Origin: Caldifarciminota bacterium
Lineage (GTDB): Bacteria > Hydrothermota > Tepidihabitantia > Tepidihabitantales > Tepidihabitantaceae
Direction of reading: 5' to 3'
Assembly: GCA_903908785.1 (NCBI GenBank)
Contig: CAIVTL010000406.1
Coordinates: 1-14,105, forward strand
DNA length: 14,105 nt
Shown here in pieces: positions 6,363-12,965 of the stretch. Position 1 is the first letter of the stretch. Each line of letters opens with the position of its first letter. The notes beneath the pieces are model-generated. The model was not told where the DNA came from. It saw only the letters and a program-made list of their open reading frames with translations, and did no database searches. The translations under genes and the position numbers were made by a program.

Positions 6363-7028
6363 ATGGTCCTGAAGGCAGAGCCGTCTTCGTATTCTCCTGA
6401 GCTAATCCAGCGAGCAGCCGCGATGCTACGCACGGGCGGTGTCGCGGTGTTCCCGACTGAGACAGTCTATGGGGTTGGCGCCGACATCAGGGATGCCGCG
6501 GCGGTCAGCCGGGTGTTTGCCCTGAAGAATCGAGAGTCGTCGCAGCCGCTGATGGCGCACTGCGCCTCTCCGGTCCAGATGCTTGAATACGTGACCGAGG
6601 TCCCGGAATGGGTGCAGCCGCTCATCAACCGGTTCTGGCCCGGGCCCTTGGCCTTGATATTCCGCAGCACGGACAGGGTTCCGCCGGTCGTCACCGGCGG
6701 CGGGCGGACTATCGGCATCAGGATGGTTGGGCACCCAGTCGCGCGAGACCTGGTCGAGGAACTCGGTGCGCCTGTCGCCGGTACGAGCGCGAACTTGCAC
6801 GGCGAGCCGGCCACGAGTCGATTCGACGCTATCAACCCGAAGCTGCTCAGACAGGCGGATGTTGCGCTGGATTCCGGTCTCTGTGGAGCAGACGTGCCGT
6901 CAACGGTGTTGGATGTGACGTGCGACCCGCCCCGAGTGCTGCGGCTGGGTGCAGTCTCAGTTCAAGACATTGAAGCCGTGGTCGGCCGGGTTCTCGTTCG
7001 TCCCCAGCCCCTGATCCCTAGCCCCTAA
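6363..7028 (+). CDS. tsaC: L-threonylcarbamoyladenylate synthase (TsaC/Sua5/YrdC family)
   Basis: A 221-residue YrdC-domain enzyme. It forms threonylcarbamoyl-AMP from threonine, bicarbonate and ATP, the first step of the t6A37 tRNA modification. Family motifs in order: FPTETVYGVGAD (30-41), KNRESSQPL (55-63), RFWPGPLALI (90-99), IGIRMVGHP (117-125), GTSANLHGEPATS (140-152) and PSTVLDV (179-185). There is no C-terminal Sua5 domain, so it is the short TsaC form. ATG 6363 has no evident Shine-Dalgarno site. The final residues (RPQPLIPSP) are encoded by a C-rich 7-base repeat array that also supplies the TAA. It converges on the Wzi-like gene with only nine bases between the stops. Its partner genes tsaB/D/E are not in the window. 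Confidence 0.92.
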   Translation: MVLKAEPSSYSPELIQRAAAMLRTGGVAVFPTETVYGVGADIRDAAAVSRVFALKNRESSQPLMAHCASPVQMLEYVTEVPEWVQPLINRFWPGPLALIFRSTDRVPPVVTGGGRTIGIRMVGHPVARDLVEELGAPVAGTSANLHGEPATSRFDAINPKLLRQADVALDSGLCGADVPSTVLDVTCDPPRVLRLGAVSVQDIEAVVGRVLVRPQPLIPSP

Positions 7029-7035
7029 CCCCTGT
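7001..7035 (+). repeat. Heptanucleotide array across the tsaC stop codon (5 units)
   Basis: Five 7-base units: tccccag, cccctga, tccctag, cccctaa, cccctgt. It encodes the last residues and stop of TsaC and fills the gap to the convergent Wzi-like gene. Confidence 0.85.
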
Positions 7036-7037
7036 CC

Positions 7038-8627
7038 TCAGTATTGGTATTCGACCTTGAGCGCGAAGCCCACGCCGTTTTTGTTGAGCCCGATTGCGCC
7101 CTGGTAGTTCTGACTGTGCCACAGCCCAACTGATACAGAAACGAACAGCTCGCGCAGGGCGCGGATTTCGAGGCCGGGGCTGAACTGCAGGGTTTTGTCG
7201 ACTTCCTCAATCAGCGTGTCCGGGTCAGGAATCGTGTCCCAGCCGCGGGTCGGGAATTCGGTGTGCTGGCGCAGGAAGAGTTGGTCCTGGGGATCCTTGT
7301 AGCTTCTGCGCAGGTAATCGCCTCGGTTGTGAAAGCCGCGGCGCGTGTAGTCGGCCCCGATGTTGATCTTGAGCCAGCCATTGGGGGTGACGTTCACAGT
7401 GGCAAGTAGCTGGTCGGCATCAGGCCCGAGCGGGTGGCCCATGGTGGTCAGGAAGTTCTCGTAGATCAACGAATGGATGCGGTGGTAGTAGGTGAACGCG
7501 GTCACCCGCGTGTACTCGGCACGCGCCTCGACCGGCAGGCGCGGCGCCCAGTATGCGCCTGCCTGAAGGCCGACCGCATTGGGCGCGTTCAAGAGGTGGT
7601 TGAATTCGTAGTTGTCCATGAAGAACTGACCGTAGACTTTCGTTCGCGGCAGATAGACGACCGCATCCCAACCGACCAGCAGGTTCTCTCCGTGCCCGCC
7701 GTCGGAGACGGTCAGGTAGACAGGTATCAGCGGGTTGATGAGCCCGGTGAGTTGGGTAGGCTGCAGTTCGTCCCACGATGCGACCGCCATCATCGCGCCG
7801 CCGAGCGTCAGTCGGTTCCAGAGCGAAACCTCGATACGCTGGGCGGAGAGGAAGCGTGGCTTCAGGCCCCAGCGTGAAAGCAGTGATGTGAAGGTGAGGA
7901 ACTTGAAGTTGTGATAGCTGGCGCAGAGTTGGACGTGGTCGAGTGCGGGCGCGGTATCATCGAGCATCACTGAACCGGTGTAGCCTGAGCCCCAAACGAA
8001 CTCGTCCCGCCCCAGCTCGAGCCGGAGCCAGGGAATCCTGAACGCCAGATAGGCCAGTTCGGTTTCGAGCGTGGCGATGTTCCGCCATGGCAGCACGCGC
8101 ATGCCCGGGATGTGATTGCCGGCCGAATCGCGAAGGATGAGTGACTCTTTCATCTGCGGGTTCCATGCCGTCAGCTCAAACCGCTCATAGAAGGCGAAGT
8201 CGTGCCCGGGCCGGTTGTTGATGACCGCGCCGAGCGAGAGTCGCTGCGTGTCCCGGGTCGCCCGCGCGCGCGAGAAGAGGTCGCAGCCGGCCTGGGCGTC
8301 TCCGAGGTCGCGAATCGGGATGCAGACCGTGGGCCGGCGGGCCGGCAGGGCCGGCAACTCGGAGCCGAACTCAAACTTGAGGCGGCCAAGGGCTGCCTGC
8401 TGAGTGGGCGCCAACCGGGCGACTTCGGCAGTGGTGAGCGCTTCCTGTACCAGTTGGACGCATTCGCTGCGGGTCCAGGGCCGGCTGGTTGATGGCATGG
8501 AGCGGATGAGTCCTGTGGTCTTGAGCAGGTCGAGGTCGTCGTAGAGCCTTGAATCGGTCGGGACGTTCTCCAGGCTTGCGGCCGTGGCAAGGGCCACGGC
8601 CGCAGCCAATAAGAAGCCAAGGCGCAT
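7038..8627 (-). CDS. Wzi-like outer-membrane beta-barrel (capsule assembly Wzi family)
   Basis: 529 residues starting at ATG 8627 with a signal peptide (MRLGFLLAAAVALATAASLE). An N-terminal helical segment (SRLYDDLDLLKTTGLI) and then a long barrel resemble Wzi, the outer-membrane lectin that anchors group 1 capsule. Recognisable family-like stretches are LELGRDEFVWGSGYTGS, a D(T)APALDHVQL segment, LINPLIPVYLTVSD and ENLLVGWDAVVYLPRTKVYGQFF. The last residues (VEYQY) end in tyrosine, as for BAM substrates. The reading frame stays open to 9191, but that part is antisense-like overlap with the upstream gene. It is the last gene of a five-gene leftward operon, two bases after the upstream stop. 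No capsule export genes (wza, wzc) or glycosyltransferases are present, so a capsule role is unproven. Confidence 0.83.
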   Translation of the reverse strand: MRLGFLLAAAVALATAASLENVPTDSRLYDDLDLLKTTGLIRSMPSTSRPWTRSECVQLVQEALTTAEVARLAPTQQAALGRLKFEFGSELPALPARRPTVCIPIRDLGDAQAGCDLFSRARATRDTQRLSLGAVINNRPGHDFAFYERFELTAWNPQMKESLILRDSAGNHIPGMRVLPWRNIATLETELAYLAFRIPWLRLELGRDEFVWGSGYTGSVMLDDTAPALDHVQLCASYHNFKFLTFTSLLSRWGLKPRFLSAQRIEVSLWNRLTLGGAMMAVASWDELQPTQLTGLINPLIPVYLTVSDGGHGENLLVGWDAVVYLPRTKVYGQFFMDNYEFNHLLNAPNAVGLQAGAYWAPRLPVEARAEYTRVTAFTYYHRIHSLIYENFLTTMGHPLGPDADQLLATVNVTPNGWLKINIGADYTRRGFHNRGDYLRRSYKDPQDQLFLRQHTEFPTRGWDTIPDPDTLIEEVDKTLQFSPGLEIRALRELFVSVSVGLWHSQNYQGAIGLNKNGVGFALKVEYQY

Positions 8628-8629
8628 CG

Positions 8630-9259
8630 CTACTTTATCACTCCCAGCCAGTCGCGCAGGATGAACTGGAGCCGACCGATGAGGAGCGACATGCGGGCCA
8701 TCACCGTGTAGCCGAAGGACGCGCCGAACCCGACCATCAGGTACACGACGCCGGTCTGGGACGCAAGACGCAGCGCGCCCTTGTGTTCTCGGGAGAAGAA
8801 GAAGTAGAAGACCGTGCAGATGACGCCGACAAACGAGATGATTGCCCAGAGCAGCACGTCCCATCGGGCGAAGATGGCAGGCGTGAGCAGCGTGCCCTGA
8901 ATCTGCTTGACGATGCTGGTCTGGAAGTTGGCCGGTATCGCCACGCCCATGCCCCAGCCGATCGTGAATGCCATTGGGAACCGGATGAGCCACGAGACCC
9001 TGGGGATGAAGCGACAGAAGTAGCAGAGCCCGAGCACGAGCGGAATGATGTAGAGTGGTTTGCCCTGCCGGAACAGGGGCGTCACGAGGTCGGGATACAC
9101 GCCGTTGTACCAGGTGACGGCGATGCCGTAGCCGATCGAGACCCCGACAAAGAGATGCTCGCAGAATTTGTAGAACGGGTTGTCCTTCCAAAGGAAGGAG
9201 AAGATGCCGATGGTGAGAATCGCGGCAACCCAGGTCAGCAAGGAGTGAGAGACATGCAT
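8630..9259 (-). CDS. Polytopic inner-membrane protein, unknown function (operon gene 4)
   Basis: 209 residues with about six hydrophobic segments (roughly 7-24, 35-51, 69-83, 90-108, 134-155, 165-185). Short charged loops such as SFLWKDNPFYKFCEHLF and the tail LQFILRDWLGVIK are the most distinctive stretches. No enzyme or transporter motif is recognised. ATG 9259 is favoured over GTG 9262 because AGGAGG (9270-9265) is five bases away, against two for GTG. That ATG overlaps the upstream TGA by one base (TGATG). The tight coupling to the flanking membrane genes suggests one membrane complex (inference). Confidence 0.8.
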   Translation of the reverse strand: MHVSHSLLTWVAAILTIGIFSFLWKDNPFYKFCEHLFVGVSIGYGIAVTWYNGVYPDLVTPLFRQGKPLYIIPLVLGLCYFCRFIPRVSWLIRFPMAFTIGWGMGVAIPANFQTSIVKQIQGTLLTPAIFARWDVLLWAIISFVGVICTVFYFFFSREHKGALRLASQTGVVYLMVGFGASFGYTVMARMSLLIGRLQFILRDWLGVIK

Positions 9260-10101
9260 CACGACCTCCTTTTGCGGGTTACGAAGTAAGCGATATTGCC
9301 GATTATCACAAGAATCATGATGACGACGTGGGCGAGCGACTGCGAGTCCATCGCCGCGACCGCGGGCATATAGGCCTTGGAGTAGTTGCTCTTCTGCACC
9401 AGCACTTCGTACTCAGCCGCGCCCTTCATACCGGCCAAGAGCCCGGTGAGTTGGCCGCTCTGGAGGAAGGGGTAGGCGTCGGCCGCCGAGACGGCGGTGA
9501 GACCCGTGCCTACTTTCATGCCGTACCGGGATTGCGCGTAGGCCAGCCAGTCCGAATACCCGGGCGTGCCGGCCGAGAGCGCGACGATCATCGGGATGTC
9601 ACGCAGCCGCTGGACGTCGCGCATCATCGGCAGCGAGTCGAGCGACCGGCCGGAGTAGTCGTACGGGTAGACGTTTTTGATATTCTCACCCATGCCGAGG
9701 ATGACAGCGTCCACTCCGGGCTTGTACCCAAGGTAGACGACATCCTCGCCGTATTTCTTTCCGTACTCGGGCGGGATATCGGTCGCCGCCTTGATGGCCA
9801 GGCCCATGCCCGTGGGCCAGAGCCCGCAAAGGAGTACCTTCAGGTTTTTGGCGAACGCGTGGCGCATCACAGCGGTCAGCATCGGGTAGAGCTCGGGCAT
9901 CGAAGCCGGGTCGAAGTCAACCGAGATGAGCAGGGTCTTGCCCGCCGGTATCGAGTCAACGGCCTGGAACAGCCGGGCAGCCCGCGGTCCGGATGTCACG
10001 CCGAGTCCGAGCGGCTTGACCAGCGGGAGCGTTACCAATAGACCCATTACGATGTAGATGATACGGCGGTCTATCTTCAGGAGGTACTGGAAGAACTTCA
10101 T
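9259..10101 (-). CDS. Membrane-anchored protein with large extracytoplasmic domain, unknown (operon gene 3)
   Basis: 280 residues: one TM helix near the N-terminus (13-29), a globular domain of ~220 residues, and a second TM helix (256-273) followed by the basic tail RKRRS. The positive charges at both ends place the domain outside the cytoplasm. The domain begins KTLLISVDFDPASMPELYPM and alternates hydrophobic strands (KVLLCGLWP, DVVYLGY, DAVILGMG, PMIVALSAG) with helices, suggesting an alpha/beta sandwich. No catalytic signature is recognised. GGAGGAGG lies six bases before ATG 10101. The start overlaps the upstream stop by four bases (ATGA). Similar two-TM sandwich proteins may belong to an uncharacterised conserved family. 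Confidence 0.82.
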   Translation of the reverse strand: MKFFQYLLKIDRRIIYIVMGLLVTLPLVKPLGLGVTSGPRAARLFQAVDSIPAGKTLLISVDFDPASMPELYPMLTAVMRHAFAKNLKVLLCGLWPTGMGLAIKAATDIPPEYGKKYGEDVVYLGYKPGVDAVILGMGENIKNVYPYDYSGRSLDSLPMMRDVQRLRDIPMIVALSAGTPGYSDWLAYAQSRYGMKVGTGLTAVSAADAYPFLQSGQLTGLLAGMKGAAEYEVLVQKSNYSKAYMPAVAAMDSQSLAHVVIMILVIIGNIAYFVTRKRRS

Positions 10102-10727
10102 TGTTTGCCTCCTCCGAGCCAGCCGCGTTCAATGCCGAGGATGACCTTGAGAGCGGTGGCGATTCCGCCGAGGGCGACGCCGAACGTGATGGCCCGTTTG
10201 GCTGCCATGTTCGGCACCGACAGAATCCATTCGGCGAGGTCAGGCAACCTGTGCCATATCGCCGCGCCGAGCGGCACCATGCCGAGCATTACGATGAAGG
10301 CGGCGATGAGCAGGAGGGCAGATTCCTTGGTGCGGGCGCGGAAGGCGCGATACGCTGCCGACGCCATGTAGAACGCGAGGATGGCGAACATCGAAGCGTT
10401 GAGCGGCACGAGCAGCGGCGTGAAAATGTAGTTCTGCAGTGGGCTCGTCTGTTTCACGCCCCAGGCGAGTCCGACGACCGTGGATACCGCCGCCGCCACC
10501 AGGGCCACGATTGAATAGAGCCAGCCAGTCCGGCGGCGGCGGAGCTTTTCCGTGTGGTACATGAGAAAGCTGCCGACCCCGAGCACCAGCGCGAAGGCAG
10601 ACACAATCCGTACCCACTTGGTCGTCAGGTCGTAGAAGCCGACCGATATCGGGTGCGGGACGAAGAACTGAACCATCATCACGATGCCAAACCCCAGGCA
10701 GATTGCGAGCGGTACGTTGCGTTTCAT
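10098..10727 (-). CDS. Six-TM inner-membrane protein, unknown function (operon gene 2)
   Basis: 209 residues with six predicted TM helices (about 5-22, 38-57, 69-89, 100-124, 136-158, 178-197). The cytoplasmic loop HTEKLRRRRTGW is strongly basic, and the C-terminus ends GWLGGGKQ. No known transporter motif is seen. ATG 10727 follows the upstream stop by nine bases; the upstream TAG is part of a TAGGA that can act as its ribosome binding site, seven bases from the ATG. It overlaps the next gene by four bases. A channel or scaffold within the operon-encoded complex is possible, but this is inference. Confidence 0.82.
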   Translation of the reverse strand: MKRNVPLAICLGFGIVMMVQFFVPHPISVGFYDLTTKWVRIVSAFALVLGVGSFLMYHTEKLRRRRTGWLYSIVALVAAAVSTVVGLAWGVKQTSPLQNYIFTPLLVPLNASMFAILAFYMASAAYRAFRARTKESALLLIAAFIVMLGMVPLGAAIWHRLPDLAEWILSVPNMAAKRAITFGVALGGIATALKVILGIERGWLGGGKQ

Positions 10728-10736
10728 GATGCGTTC

Positions 10737-11897
10737 CTAGTTGATGTTAAAGAACCCGGCAATGTGGCTGAAGACCGAGAACGCCGGGACCTTGCTCAGG
10801 AGCAGCAGGACCGAGCCGACAACGACCACGACGAGAATCAGCAGCTTGCCGTAGTCCTGGGCCTTGAGCGAACCCAGCAGCAGCGGTTCGCGCGAAAGGT
10901 AGGCCGACGCCGCGTAGAGTTCCTCGCCGATGAGCGTGTAGTCGCAGGCGGTGATGAAGAACGGCAACTGGAATACCTGGTCGGTCCCGGCAATCTGGAT
11001 CGCCCCGGTCTGCGCGCCGGTCTCGGCCAGAATCAGTGATTCGGCCCAGAACATGCCGAGGAAGAAGTTTGTCGCCGGCTTCTCACGGACCATCAGGCCG
11101 TCAACCGCCGCGGCAAAGGCGAATTGCTGGTCGGTGACGAAGAAGACCGAGTCCTGCTTGAACGCGTCCGGCCGGCCCGCCTTGGCGTACGATTCCTTGA
11201 CCATTTCTCGTGCCACGGTGTAGACAATCGGGTCCCGGTTGGGCACGAGCAGGGCCGAGTCGTACTGCGCGACCTTCTTGGCCACCTCGCCGAGGATGTT
11301 GAGCGAGGCAATCGTGGCGAGGTCGGCCACCGAGCCGAGCCCGGGCACGTAGATGATGGGCTTGCCCATTTCGGTAGCCCGGCCGACCGCTTCCTCTACT
11401 GCATCGAGCCCGGCGATGCGCCGGACGAACAGGTTCTTGCCTTTCTTGGCGGTTTCAATGTAGTAGACGACGAGCATGAAGAAGACGACCATCGCAATCA
11501 GGATGTTCATGCGGGCGGTATTGAAGACCTGGGGCGAGCTCGAAACCGCCGGCGTCGGTCCGGACCAGACCGTGTCCGCACCGGCAACCGCGGCGATTCG
11601 ATAGGCGTAGAGAATCCGGTCCTTCACGTCCTCGTCGAGATAGCCGATGTCGCCCGCGGCGTTGGTGGAGATGACCTTGGGGCCTTCAGGGCCGGTCCGT
11701 TCGACCAGCCAGGCCTGGGCCAGAGCATCGCCGGCAGACCAGCGCAGCGTAATCGACTTGCCTTGGTCGTTGGGTGTGTCAAAGGCTTTCACACCGGCCG
11801 GCGCGGCAAGTCGCTGAACCGGCGGCGGCGCGGCGGTGTCCGTGGCCGGCGGAGCAGCCGGCCCGGCGGCCAGCAGCAGGATGAGAAAGGGAATCAT
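10737..11897 (-). CDS. DUF6754-like membrane protein with extracytoplasmic FN3-like domain (operon gene 1)
   Basis: 386 residues. A signal peptide (MIPFLILLLAAGPAAPPA) leads to a Pro/Ala linker and an FN3-like domain (~32-120, with ITLRWSAG and YAYRIAAVAG). A TM helix (131-147) and basic stop-transfer (KKGKNLFVRR) follow, then a ~200-residue cytoplasmic domain and a second TM helix (352-368). The cytoplasmic part is highly characteristic: PIIYVPGLGSVADLATIASL, LLVPNRDPIVYTVA, FFVTDQQFAFAAAVDG, LAETGAQTGAIQIAGTD and GEELYAASAYLSREP. I associate it with DUF6754, function unknown, from memory. ATG 11897 has AAGGAGG (11914-11908) ten bases upstream. A 7-base repeat array lies just before that site. 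It leads the five-gene envelope operon. Confidence 0.83.
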   Translation of the reverse strand: MIPFLILLLAAGPAAPPATDTAAPPPVQRLAAPAGVKAFDTPNDQGKSITLRWSAGDALAQAWLVERTGPEGPKVISTNAAGDIGYLDEDVKDRILYAYRIAAVAGADTVWSGPTPAVSSSPQVFNTARMNILIAMVVFFMLVVYYIETAKKGKNLFVRRIAGLDAVEEAVGRATEMGKPIIYVPGLGSVADLATIASLNILGEVAKKVAQYDSALLVPNRDPIVYTVAREMVKESYAKAGRPDAFKQDSVFFVTDQQFAFAAAVDGLMVREKPATNFFLGMFWAESLILAETGAQTGAIQIAGTDQVFQLPFFITACDYTLIGEELYAASAYLSREPLLLGSLKAQDYGKLLILVVVVVGSVLLLLSKVPAFSVFSHIAGFFNIN

Positions 11898-11920
11898 ACT
11901 TTGGAAGCCTCCTTCGAGGA

Positions 11921-11955
11921 AATGACGAATGACGAATTACGAATGACGAATGAAT
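11921..11955 (-). repeat. Heptanucleotide array in the leader of the membrane operon (4-5 units)
   Basis: On the plus strand, 7-base units aatgacg, aatgacg, aattacg, aatgacg and a degenerate aatgaat. It lies between the MazG-like stop and the Shine-Dalgarno site of the first membrane gene. The rest of this 76-base gap shows no promoter. Confidence 0.85.
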
Positions 11956-11973
11956 GATGCGGCACTGGACCAC

Positions 11974-12258
11974 TCATTCCTTGCACTTGCATGGTGTGGT
12001 GTGGCATTTGGGGCAGCCGCGGGCGTACTTGGCGCAGGCCGTCTCCATGTCTATGCCCTCAAGCGTAGCCAGGCTTGAGAGCCAGGCGAAGACGTCGGCG
12101 AACTCCTCTTCGAGGTTGGCCCGGTCGTCCCTACGCATGGCCCGGGCCAGTTCGCCGGTCTCCTCGACCAGCCAGCGGAAAGTACCGTCCTTGCCGCGCC
12201 GGCTGTCCTTGTCGAAGTAGATTTCACGAATGAGCCGCTGGAACTCGTTGATTGTCAA
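11974..12258 (-). CDS. MazG-like nucleotide pyrophosphohydrolase with C-terminal Cys motif
   Basis: 94 residues of a single MazG-type all-alpha NTP pyrophosphohydrolase unit, which cleaves nucleoside triphosphates to monophosphates. The metal-binding residues are visible: EExxE (E32, E33, E36 in WLVEETGELARA) and ExxD (E52, D55 in EEEFADVFAWL), with KY near residue 78. The tail GCPKCHTTPCKCKE has four cysteines (82, 85, 90, 92), likely a zinc site seen in some MazG-like proteins. The start is TTG 12258: no other start fits, and the family begins here. No Shine-Dalgarno site is present; a -10 box ends six bases upstream, so the mRNA may be leaderless. It lies 76 bases upstream of the membrane operon on the same strand, possibly co-transcribed. 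Confidence 0.87.
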   Translation of the reverse strand: MTINEFQRLIREIYFDKDSRRGKDGTFRWLVEETGELARAMRRDDRANLEEEFADVFAWLSSLATLEGIDMETACAKYARGCPKCHTTPCKCKE

Positions 12259-12264
12259 CGTGCC

Positions 12265-12292
12265 AGTATGGCCAAAAAGGCCGGAGAGTCAA
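12265..12292 (-). promoter_or_regulatory. Promoter of the MazG-like gene (TTGACT-16-CATACT)
   Basis: On the minus strand, TTGACT at 12292-12287, a 16-base spacer and CATACT at 12270-12265. The TTG start codon follows six bases later, where transcription is expected to begin. Confidence 0.5.
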
Positions 12293-12345
12293 GCACGCAA
12301 CACAACCTGCGGCAAGGGCGGAAATCGGCGACGGCAGACTTTCGG

Positions 12346-12954
12346 CTATTGGCCGTCGGTCGGTTTCTTGTCGCGGTCCATCGACTCGCGCAGGAACTTG
12401 AACAGGTCGGTGACGGTCATCGATATCTGGTAGATGCCGTCGGCTCCGCCGCCAATGAGCGCGCCGGTTATCATGATATCGGCGAAGCTGAACAGGTTGC
12501 GCTGCCACGGGTTGACCAGGTCGCCGAACGCGGTCGGGTCCATGAGCGGACGCAGGCAGCGAACCCCGACCCAGGCGACGATGATGCCGATGATGAACGA
12601 CGCCGACATCGAGAGCCTCAGCTTCTTGCCCGACATCCGGCCGCTGTCGCTGACTATTTCGCTGCCGGCGCGAGTCGTGGCCTTGTTTTGACGCAGAGAC
12701 TTGATTTCCTTTTCCAGTTTCACGTCTTCAGACCCGTACGTGAGCCGGACGATGACGTAGGATGCGCGTTCGACAAAGAGCGCGACAACCGACAGGTTCA
12801 CCAGCAGCTTGAGGACCTGCTCAAGTGATACGTCCTGAAACTGGATGTACTCGGGCCCGAGCAATACCGACAGTATCAGCGCGCCCAGCGCCAGTACGGT
12901 CACGATTGCCAGCGTGAGCCTGACCCCATTCGCGCCTGATGATTGGTTCTCCAT
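12346..12954 (-). CDS. Four-TM membrane protein, unknown function
   Basis: 202 residues starting at ATG 12954, which has AAGGAGG six bases upstream; a longer reading frame to 13044 is antisense-like overlap with the nuclease gene. TM helices lie at about 13-33, 48-69, 114-134 and 154-170. Between TM2 and TM3 is a charged, helix-prone loop (SEDVKLEKEIKSLRQNK) that may be a short coiled coil. The tail ends FLRESMDRDKKPTDGQ, consistent with a cytoplasmic C-terminus. No conserved family is recognised. It follows the secreted nuclease gene by eleven bases, so the two are probably one transcript; a shared role is not evident from sequence. Confidence 0.8.
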   Translation of the reverse strand: MENQSSGANGVRLTLAIVTVLALGALILSVLLGPEYIQFQDVSLEQVLKLLVNLSVVALFVERASYVIVRLTYGSEDVKLEKEIKSLRQNKATTRAGSEIVSDSGRMSGKKLRLSMSASFIIGIIVAWVGVRCLRPLMDPTAFGDLVNPWQRNLFSFADIMITGALIGGGADGIYQISMTVTDLFKFLRESMDRDKKPTDGQ

Positions 12955-12965
12955 GTGTTGCCTCC

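Noticed and set aside
8628..9191. N-terminal extension of the Wzi-like frame
   Set aside because: It overlaps the upstream membrane gene in another frame and has an Arg/His-rich, low-complexity look. ATG 8627 starts a clean signal peptide.
8549..9289. A 246-residue plus-strand frame opposite the membrane operon
   Set aside because: Its sequence is rich in Asp, Glu, Arg and His, as expected for antisense of hydrophobic membrane genes.
7038..11897. A capsule biosynthesis locus, because of the Wzi-like gene
   Set aside because: No Wza, Wzc, polymerase, flippase or glycosyltransferase genes are present; only the barrel resembles a capsule protein.
12329..12358. A 7-bp hairpin (cgacggc/gccgtcg) at the end of the four-TM gene as a terminator
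   Set aside because: It has a 16-base loop, no T run and straddles the stop codon; too weak to call.
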